Origin: Pseudanabaena sp. PCC 7367
GTDB taxonomy: Bacteria; Cyanobacteriota; Cyanobacteriia; Pseudanabaenales; Pseudanabaenaceae
Length of the DNA stretch: 64,000 nucleotides
NCBI RefSeq assembly: GCF_000317065.1
Contig: NC_019701.1
Coordinates: 620,001 to 684,000, forward strand
Reading direction: 5' to 3'
The notes under the pieces: model-generated
Database searches by the model: none
Told to the model about the DNA's origin: nothing
Seen by the model: only the letters and a program-made list of their open reading frames with translations
Made by a program: the position numbers and the translations under genes
In this document: one piece after another, positions 47,245 through 54,510 of the stretch
Numbering within the stretch: the first letter of the stretch is position 1
Layout of the letters: every line of letters starts with the position of its first letter

Positions 47245-50200
47245 ATGACCTCACCAAACTCAAATCCAGATCCAGGTAATCCATCTAGGCATGGCGATCG
47301 CCTGCATTCCATCAATCCTCAAGCAAATGATGCTAATGATGCTAATGATCCTGAGGACATTAATCCCCTGTCTGGGCTGATTGGCACCCTGTCGGATCTG
47401 CAAGTGGTAAAAATGCAGCAGCGACAGCGGGCTAACCCTGGCCAGATCTCACCTATGCCTGCACCAGAGCTAAATGCTGATTCCGTTGAGTTCAGCCAAC
47501 CCCAACCTGGCGATCGAGATTTTCAACTTGATCAAGCCTCCAATGAACTTGATGAACCCCTGGAGCCTAATCAAAGAAAGCAGAAGGCTCACCCTTACAC
47601 CAATCTGGTTAAACGGTTCAGGGCAAACTCAAATCAAGTCAGGCCAACAGCTCAAGCGTCACAGCATCCAGCATTAACGACTGAGCCAGAACAGCCCAAT
47701 CCCTTTGAGTCAGACAATCTTGATAGTTTGGCTGATCTGGACAATCTAGGCGAGCAAAGCAATGGCAATCTACCGGAAATTGTTTATCAACCCAATTATG
47801 ATCGCTCTGAATCAGTCCACCCCCAGGAGAATTCCCCGCTTGGGCTAGAAGATTTAGAGGCTCTGGGCGATCTAGATGATTTAGGTGCAATAGACCACTT
47901 AGACCACGATCAAGATTCAACTCCAAATGCACCCACTACTCCAGCCACACCGGTAAGCGATTCAGCTAAGCCGATCGAACCCACCCAGTCAAATTCAACC
48001 CATGCTTCAACTGATTCTTTAGCCAGTGGTGCGCTTGATGCATTGTTCCAAGACCTCGATCTTGGTTCAGCCCAGACTGGTTTTGAGTTTGATAACAATC
48101 CAACTAATCAAAATGACCAAAACAATGCTCAGATCACCGATCAACTTACCGATCAACTTAGTAATGAGCTAGACGATCTGCTCAATGGCTTAAATAGTTT
48201 AGGGAATAGTTTAGGGGCAGCTTCAATATCAGAGTTGAAGATAGAGCCTGAAGCTGGCGATCGCCCCCCTGCTAATTCCCCAGACCAAAATCAAGCTCAA
48301 AATCAAGTTAGGACTAGTTCACTAATTGGAGATCAAAATATCAACAATCCGCCGATTAACAAGCAACCTAAACCAGGAACCGCTGGTGGGGCAACTGCTC
48401 AACCATTGCTAAATGAGGCTGGTGAACCGATCGGGTTATTGCGTGATTTGCTAGGCAGTGCCGCCGAAGATGAAGTTAGCCTGATCGAGCAAAGACTCGC
48501 ACAAATTACCAACAAAGTTGAACAGCTTGATTATCAGATTAATACACCGCCCGATACCTCACAAATTGATGGGCAATTTGCCAACATTGGTGGTCAGCTT
48601 GCCGAGATCGACGGTCAGTTTGCCAATCTGGAAAACCAACTGGAAAGCAGATTAGCCACGCTCCAGAACACCATCCAGAACCACCCTAAAATAATTGAGC
48701 TGGATGGCCGCCTGGGCGATCTACAAAGTGTAGTGGCCGATCGCTCTGCCCTCGAAGCCCTCGATCGGCAGGTGGAATTAATCAACCAGGAAATAGCCCA
48801 AATTGCTGATATCAAACTACTCAAGCAACAGCTAGAGAGTCTGAGCCAGAATGTCTACCAGCGCCAGGACATTGACATGGTGATGCAAAAGCTGTTGGAG
48901 GTACTGCGGCAGCATGGTAATTATCCCAAACGTTTAGCCTTGCTGAAACGGCGCTTAGTTCATCTGGAACAGCGGATCAATGAACCCCAGGAACTAATTG
49001 AATTACTGCTGCCGATCGTAAATGAGCTACTACGTCGCAAAATTTCGATGGCCAGGGATGAATTTGCTAAATCACTAGCCACTGTTGTAGATGAAATGAT
49101 CCACGACAAAATTGAAGAAGACCGCGAGGCAATGAGTATTGCGATCGCACCGATTCTGGCGGAGGCAATTATCCATCGTTCGATCGCTGCGCCCGGCGAA
49201 TTTGCCAGTGCGATCGCGCCGGAACTGGATGTGGCGATCCGCGAGCAGATTAAAAATAATGCCAACTCCATGGTCGATGCCCTCTATCCGATCATTGGCA
49301 ATACGATCGCCAAGTATATGGTGGAAGCAATTCGGGTCATTAATGAAAAGATTGAGAATGCCTTTAGCCCCGAAGGGATTATGCGCAAAATCCGCGCCAA
49401 GGCACAGGGGGTTTCGGAAGCAGAATTGATTTTTCAAAGTGCCATGCCCAGCGTGGTGCGGGCAGCATTTTTGATCCACAAAGAATCAGGGCTGGTGATC
49501 GCCGAAACCCAACCGGACGGCGAGCAACAACTGGAATCAGACATGCTCGGTGGCATGCTCACGGCGATCCGTAGTTTTGTGAATGATTGGGTTTCAACTT
49601 CTGAGCACAACTCCGAACTGGATGAAATTGACTATGGCCGATCGAAAATTATGTTGGAAGTGGCCGGGTTTTGCTATCTGGCGGTAGTAGTGGAAGGCGA
49701 ATCAGGGCGATCGCAAATTGCCAAAAAGATGCGCCAGGTGATGGCCACGATTATCCAAAAATACAGCCGCCTGATCGAAAATTTTGAAGGCGATCCCACC
49801 ACCATTCCCAGGCAGGTTAAGAAAACCCTGGATCAACTGCTGGATAAACCGGCCACTGAGGAGAATTTCAGATCGCCTCTCTATGGCATTGGCATATTAA
49901 TCCTATTGTTGCTTGGTTTGGCAACGATTCCCTGGTGGTTTACCTGGCGACGCGCCAAAGCTGTTAAGGCCGTAGATCAAGCCCTTGATAATGCACCAGC
50001 CCTGTCGGTTTATAACCTGGATGCCGAAATCAAGGGGGGTGAATTGGCTTTAACTGGACGAGTGCCAACGGAGTATTTACGAGCCCAGGCGGAAGATGTG
50101 GCTACGCAAGCCTTACTTACTAGCACAACCCAAACCCGATTCGAGCTGGTCAATAATATTGTGGCCGTAGAAGTACCGCCCGATCCCACTGTGGTCGCCC

Positions 50201-50733
50201 AGGAAGTAGAACGCACCGCTGCGAGCCTAAACCAATTTGAAGCGATCGCCATCACCGTAGAATTTAACGCCAGCGAAGTTAATCTAGCCGGTACGATTGG
50301 CACGGCTGAGCAAGCCCAATTAATCAGCCAGTCATTTGCCCAGATCCCTGGTGTGACGAAGGTGGTTACCAGTTTGCAGGTGGTAGTGCCGGAGATCCCA
50401 ACCCTCACCACCAAAATCTTTTTTGCCCTAGGCGATAGCACCATTACCACCGCTGAAGATCCCAAGATCGCCCAGGTTAAGAATTTTTTAGTCAAATATC
50501 CCAACTATAAACTTAGAATTATAGGCAGCAGTGATCCGGTGGGTAGCTTGGCTAACAATGAGCAACTGGCCTGGGATCGGGCAGAAACTGTGAAAAATGC
50601 CCTGATCGCTCAGGCAATCGATCCGCAACGGTTAACAACCGCAGCCGTTGCCCTAGGGAGCCTAAATCGAGGTGATCAACCTTCCTGGCTCGATCGCCGC
50701 GTGGAGTTTGAAGTAATTGCGCCATCTGAGTGA
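47245..50733 (+). CDS. Longin/roadblock-like, BON and OmpA-domain envelope signalling protein
   Basis: 1162 residues. Residues ~1-400 are low complexity (Asn, Asp, Gln, Pro, Leu) with ANDAND microrepeats. Residues ~410-560 are coiled coil with repeated QLAEIDGQFANLENQLESRL-type heptads; ~560-720 are helical. Residues ~725-835 look like a longin/roadblock-type domain: AAFLIHKESGLVIAETQPDG, MLGGMLTAIRSFVNDWV, then RSKIMLEVAGFCYLAVVVEG. A single membrane helix lies near 878-898 (GIGILILLLLGLATIPWWF). After it come two BON-like segments (about 905-1045) and an OmpA-like peptidoglycan-binding domain (FFALGDSTITTAEDPKIAQV, IIGSSDPVGSLANNEQLAWD). The N-terminus should be cytoplasmic and the C-terminus periplasmic. 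The next genes are a Ras-like GTPase, a cyclase and a kinase. Longin/roadblock domains are known GTPase partners, so this is a plausible anchor for the GTPase. Confidence 0.8.
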   Translation: MTSPNSNPDPGNPSRHGDRLHSINPQANDANDANDPEDINPLSGLIGTLSDLQVVKMQQRQRANPGQISPMPAPELNADSVEFSQPQPGDRDFQLDQASNELDEPLEPNQRKQKAHPYTNLVKRFRANSNQVRPTAQASQHPALTTEPEQPNPFESDNLDSLADLDNLGEQSNGNLPEIVYQPNYDRSESVHPQENSPLGLEDLEALGDLDDLGAIDHLDHDQDSTPNAPTTPATPVSDSAKPIEPTQSNSTHASTDSLASGALDALFQDLDLGSAQTGFEFDNNPTNQNDQNNAQITDQLTDQLSNELDDLLNGLNSLGNSLGAASISELKIEPEAGDRPPANSPDQNQAQNQVRTSSLIGDQNINNPPINKQPKPGTAGGATAQPLLNEAGEPIGLLRDLLGSAAEDEVSLIEQRLAQITNKVEQLDYQINTPPDTSQIDGQFANIGGQLAEIDGQFANLENQLESRLATLQNTIQNHPKIIELDGRLGDLQSVVADRSALEALDRQVELINQEIAQIADIKLLKQQLESLSQNVYQRQDIDMVMQKLLEVLRQHGNYPKRLALLKRRLVHLEQRINEPQELIELLLPIVNELLRRKISMARDEFAKSLATVVDEMIHDKIEEDREAMSIAIAPILAEAIIHRSIAAPGEFASAIAPELDVAIREQIKNNANSMVDALYPIIGNTIAKYMVEAIRVINEKIENAFSPEGIMRKIRAKAQGVSEAELIFQSAMPSVVRAAFLIHKESGLVIAETQPDGEQQLESDMLGGMLTAIRSFVNDWVSTSEHNSELDEIDYGRSKIMLEVAGFCYLAVVVEGESGRSQIAKKMRQVMATIIQKYSRLIENFEGDPTTIPRQVKKTLDQLLDKPATEENFRSPLYGIGILILLLLGLATIPWWFTWRRAKAVKAVDQALDNAPALSVYNLDAEIKGGELALTGRVPTEYLRAQAEDVATQALLTSTTQTRFELVNNIVAVEVPPDPTVVAQEVERTAASLNQFEAIAITVEFNASEVNLAGTIGTAEQAQLISQSFAQIPGVTKVVTSLQVVVPEIPTLTTKIFFALGDSTITTAEDPKIAQVKNFLVKYPNYKLRIIGSSDPVGSLANNEQLAWDRAETVKNALIAQAIDPQRLTTAAVALGSLNRGDQPSWLDRRVEFEVIAPSE

Positions 50734-50939
50734 ATCATGATCGACATCGTTCCGCTAGCATGGTAGAAAAGTGTGTGGGGATACACATCGACGAACTAGT
50801 AACCGACTCATTTAAATGTGAAAGATTTTGCTCCTGGCAAAGTACCTACCTCGATCGGAGCGATCGCAATCGCTATAATTGCCACAGACTAGATGTGATT
50901 GAAAAGCGGCAATTGCTACTCACAACCAAATATTTATGA
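50730..50939 (+). CDS. Possible small coupled protein between OmpA-like and GTPase genes
   Basis: 69 codons starting with GTG at 50730, which overlaps the TGA of the OmpA-like gene (GTGA), and ending at a TGA that overlaps the GTPase ATG (ATGA). These are the classic 4-nt overlaps of coupled genes. The protein would be basic, with four Cys (CVGIHIDE, FKCERFCSW, YNCHRLD). An ATG follows at codon 11 (MVEKCVGIHIDELV). No family is recognised. A TATAAT at 50874-50879 inside it, 57 bp before the GTPase, might instead be a promoter, with no good -35 seen. The frame could be chance, since a 207-bp gap allows it. Confidence 0.3.
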   Translation: MNHDRHRSASMVEKCVGIHIDELVTDSFKCERFCSWQSTYLDRSDRNRYNCHRLDVIEKRQLLLTTKYL

Positions 50940-51463
50940 CTACGGTATCTAAAAAAATCTGTATGATTGGTGATTTTGCGGTGGGAAAGACTTCCTTAAT
51001 CCGCCGTTTTGTCGATCAGGCCTTTAGCGATCGTTATCTTTCTACCGTAGGTGTAAAAATATCGCGTAAATTGGTGGATTTAGCTGAATCCAGCAAGTAT
51101 AAATCTGCCCAACTATTGATTTGGGACTTGGAAGGACAAACCAAATTCAAGTCGATCGCGCCCAGCTATTTACAAGGAGCTAGTGGTGCAATTATTGTGG
51201 CCGATGCTACCCGCCCCGAAACGATCGCTAGTATTGCTGGCCATGTGGAATTGTTTTTGAGTATCAATCCCAAAGCAAGTGTGAGTATAGCCTTTAATAA
51301 GATCGATCTGGTTGATCCACCTAAACTAGCCCATTTGCAAGAAATGTTGCAGTTGCCCAACCAGCTGCGCCGCCATAATACCTATGACACCTCTGCTAAA
51401 ACTGGCAAAGATGTTGACTTGATTTTCCAAAAATTAGCCCATGAAATCGTAGAATCTGCATGA
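50936..51463 (+). CDS. Ras/Rab-like small GTPase
   Basis: 175 residues with all five G motifs: G1 GDFAVGKTS (12-20), switch I Thr37 in STVGVKIS, G3 DLEGQ (64-68) with the catalytic Gln present, G4 NKID (121-124), and G5 TSAK (152-155). It is a minimal Ras-fold GTPase of the prokaryotic MglA/Rup/Rab-like kind, without a lipidation Cys at the C-terminus. The intact Gln68 suggests normal GTP hydrolysis. It would switch between GTP and GDP forms and bind an effector; the adjacent longin-like/OmpA protein and the two paralogous PAS sensors are the obvious candidates. Its TGA overlaps the ATG of the cyclase gene (ATGA), so translation is probably coupled. Confidence 0.93.
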   Translation: MTTVSKKICMIGDFAVGKTSLIRRFVDQAFSDRYLSTVGVKISRKLVDLAESSKYKSAQLLIWDLEGQTKFKSIAPSYLQGASGAIIVADATRPETIASIAGHVELFLSINPKASVSIAFNKIDLVDPPKLAHLQEMLQLPNQLRRHNTYDTSAKTGKDVDLIFQKLAHEIVESA

Positions 51464-54273
51464 ATCCGGTTCTCAAGAAATTTTTTGCTAGCCGATCGAT
51501 CTGCTACCTGGTGGTGGACCGCGATCTGGTGATTAAAGAAATTTCCCCCGGCCTTGAACGTTTTGCGGATACCACTGAACTGCTGCAAGTTGGCGAAGAC
51601 GTGCGGCTCAGCTTCCCAGAATTATATGGCATGGAAGCATGTATGCAAGAAATTTGCCAGCGGCAGCGCTCCAGCTTTGAGTTGGTTGGGGTTTCTAGGG
51701 CAATACAGCCAATTGACAATAGTGAGGGGGAAGACAATTTAAGCGTCAGCATCGATAACATCGATCGAGATACAGAAAGTCAGCCAGACCAGTTGACTGC
51801 AGATACTTCCAGATCAGATAGATCAGATAGGCGATCGTCCCAATTGCCCCGTACTGAGTTTTATATGGACATTTTTATCAGTCGGTTTGAACAGGAAGAA
51901 CTGAATCGATCGGGATTCACCAATCTGGCGGACAACCTGGTTGATGGCTTGATTATTCTGTTTGAAGATGTATCCGATCGGATGGAAATCGAGCAAAAGC
52001 TGATGCAAAGCTCCAATGAGGCCAATCTTTTATTAGACGCTCTGTCTACCTCAAATAGCTATGTAGAAACGATTCTTAGCTCCATGGCCGATGCCATGAT
52101 TGTCACCACTGCTTCTGGCATGATTAAGGTGGTCAACGCAGCGGCACAGCAATTATTTGGCTATCCAGAAGCGGAGCTAGCAGGACAGCACATTTCTACC
52201 TTAATTGCGATCGCCGCTCCCATGGCCAAGATTGAGACACAATCAGCGAAACAAGACAATCAAAATATTTCCCCTGCTGGCGCTCAAGCACAACCTGGTC
52301 AATCGGCTCTTCACCCTCAACCAGAAGCCCCCAACCCAATTGCCGCCGAGGATGATCAGCAGGCATTTTTTTTTCCCGCTCAAAATCTGAGGCAATCAGC
52401 CTTTGAGACAACCTGCCGCACTAAGTCTGGCAAAAAAGTAGTGATTTCCTTTTTGCGATCGACCGTTGAACTAGAAGATAGCTTTGGCTTGGGCAATCGC
52501 CAGGACATTATCTATGTGGGGCGGGATATTACTGCCTGGCAAGCAAGACAGCAACGCATTACAATCCAGCATGAAGTAACCAGGATTCTGGCCGAATCAA
52601 TTACAATCGAGCAGGCTGCTCCCCAGTTACTAGCGGCAATCTGTAAGCATTTAGATTGGGACATTGGTGAGTTTTGGATTGTCGAGCGCGATCGCAGTCT
52701 TACCAATCAATCCAATCAATCGAGAGCTCAAACGATCAGGCGGAATCTGCGCCAAGCCAGGGTATTGCATTGCACTGAAATGTGGCACAGTGACAAAATC
52801 GACGCTAGAGACTGGCAGCAGGAAACCTCCCACAGGGACTTTGCGATCGGCGAGGGATTGCCAGGAAAAGTTTGGGCACAGACCAATTCATTGTGGATGG
52901 CTAATCTAGCAAACTCTAAACCCGGCAATGATCTTAGTGATACTGCAAATATCACTGAGATATCAGAACGAGCTACGATCGCATCTGAGTTGGGATTGCA
53001 ATGTGGATTTGGCTTCCCGATTCAAAGCAGCATTGCGGTTTGGGGCGTAATTACTTGCTTTAGCCGTGAGGTGCGCGATCCTGACTTAGATTTACTCCAA
53101 ATTGGCGCTAACATTGGCAACCAGATTGGTTTATTTATCGATCGCAAGCGAGCGGAGATGGAACTGCGGGAGAGCGAGGAAAGATACCGCGATCTGTTTG
53201 AAAGTGCGATCGACTTGATGTTTGAGAACTCCAGTGATTTAATCCAGTGGGTTAGTGCAGAAGGACGACTGGTGTATGTGAATCGTGCTTGGCGTAATGT
53301 GTTGGGCTATAGTGAAACTGAAATCGCCGAGCTTTTGTTTGTAGATGTCGTCCATCCCGATTGCCGCGATCGCTATCGCCAACTACTGGCTGGTTTAAAC
53401 GTGACCACCACTGATCCGGCTAATGTAGCGAGCGAGGCCAAGCTGGAGTTGATTACCAGTGATGGTAGTAAGGTGTTTGTGGAGGGCACAATTAATTGTA
53501 AATATGCCGATGGCAGATTGGTGGCAATTCGTGCCATTTTCAAAGACATCACCGAACGGTTAATTGCGGAGGCCGCCCTGCGCCAGCAAAAGGAGCAAAC
53601 CGATCGCCTACTGCTCAATATTCTCCCCGCCACCATTGCCGATCGGCTTAAGCAAGAAACCAATATTTATCTAGCCAATGAAACTTCGGTGGTGCCCCAG
53701 GGTAGTGTAATTGCGGAAAGTTTTAATGCGGTTACGGTCATGTTTGCGGACATTGTCAATTTCACCGAAATTGCCAGCACCCTTAATCCAATCGAACTGG
53801 TGGGTTTGCTCAATCAAATTTTTTCCAGCTTCGATCGCCTCTGTGAACAATATGGCCTAGAAAAAATTAAAACCATTGGTGATGCCTATATGGTGGTAGG
53901 AGGACTCCCCACACCAAGTCCTGATCATGCGGTGGCGATCGCCACTATGGCTTTGGCAATCCAGTCTCAACTAACCCAACTTAACCAGCAGACTAAGCGC
54001 AACTTGCAAATGCGGATCGGCATCCATAGCGGGCCAGTGGTTGCCGGCGTGATTGGCCTCAAAAAATTCATCTATGATCTGTGGGGGGATACGGTCAACA
54101 TTGCCAGCCGGATGGAGTCCCAGGGGATCGTTGACAAAGTCCAGGTCTCAGCTTCAACCTACGAATTATTACAGCATCACTATTTGTTTGAAAAGCGGGG
54201 CACTATTAATATTAGGGGCAAAGGAAATATGCCCACCTACATTCTGCTGAGCCCAAAGCCCAACAATAACTAG
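51460..54273 (+). CDS. PAS/GAF-containing class III adenylate cyclase
   Basis: 937 residues. Residues ~1-85 are a sensor module (MNPVLKKFF, then LVIKEISPGLERFAD and VGEDVRLSFPELYGME) shared with the kinase gene downstream. After an acidic insert, a PAC-like end (LIILFEDVSDRMEIEQKLMQ) leads into a PAS domain at about 205-355 with another low-complexity insert. A GAF domain follows at about 375-565 (ILAESITIEQAAPQLLAAIC) and a PAS at about 585-705. The catalytic domain is at about 735-925: metal-binding FADIVNFTEIA, IKTIGDAYMVVGG with the adenine-selecting Lys, and YDLWGDTVNIASRMES with the Asp expected for ATP rather than GTP. It makes cAMP, in the cytosol. It has no membrane segment. It overlaps the GTPase stop by 4 nt. 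Confidence 0.9.
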   Translation: MNPVLKKFFASRSICYLVVDRDLVIKEISPGLERFADTTELLQVGEDVRLSFPELYGMEACMQEICQRQRSSFELVGVSRAIQPIDNSEGEDNLSVSIDNIDRDTESQPDQLTADTSRSDRSDRRSSQLPRTEFYMDIFISRFEQEELNRSGFTNLADNLVDGLIILFEDVSDRMEIEQKLMQSSNEANLLLDALSTSNSYVETILSSMADAMIVTTASGMIKVVNAAAQQLFGYPEAELAGQHISTLIAIAAPMAKIETQSAKQDNQNISPAGAQAQPGQSALHPQPEAPNPIAAEDDQQAFFFPAQNLRQSAFETTCRTKSGKKVVISFLRSTVELEDSFGLGNRQDIIYVGRDITAWQARQQRITIQHEVTRILAESITIEQAAPQLLAAICKHLDWDIGEFWIVERDRSLTNQSNQSRAQTIRRNLRQARVLHCTEMWHSDKIDARDWQQETSHRDFAIGEGLPGKVWAQTNSLWMANLANSKPGNDLSDTANITEISERATIASELGLQCGFGFPIQSSIAVWGVITCFSREVRDPDLDLLQIGANIGNQIGLFIDRKRAEMELRESEERYRDLFESAIDLMFENSSDLIQWVSAEGRLVYVNRAWRNVLGYSETEIAELLFVDVVHPDCRDRYRQLLAGLNVTTTDPANVASEAKLELITSDGSKVFVEGTINCKYADGRLVAIRAIFKDITERLIAEAALRQQKEQTDRLLLNILPATIADRLKQETNIYLANETSVVPQGSVIAESFNAVTVMFADIVNFTEIASTLNPIELVGLLNQIFSSFDRLCEQYGLEKIKTIGDAYMVVGGLPTPSPDHAVAIATMALAIQSQLTQLNQQTKRNLQMRIGIHSGPVVAGVIGLKKFIYDLWGDTVNIASRMESQGIVDKVQVSASTYELLQHHYLFEKRGTINIRGKGNMPTYILLSPKPNNN

Positions 54274-54510
54274 TTAAAAATGACCTAGATCGATGGGGGA
54301 ATCTAGATTAATATTGATGAATCTAAGCCTCCGGCTAAATTTATGAATATAATTTGTAAATCCAGATGATCATCTGCTGACGCTACTTAAGATTGGTTCA
54401 TGTAAAGCAAACAGGTAGACTTTTATAGTGGTTATTACCTAAAGTGATAGAGCATAATCATTGCATCTGCCTGCCCTGCCAATTTAACTGCTTAGCCCTT
54501 GATTAGGAGT

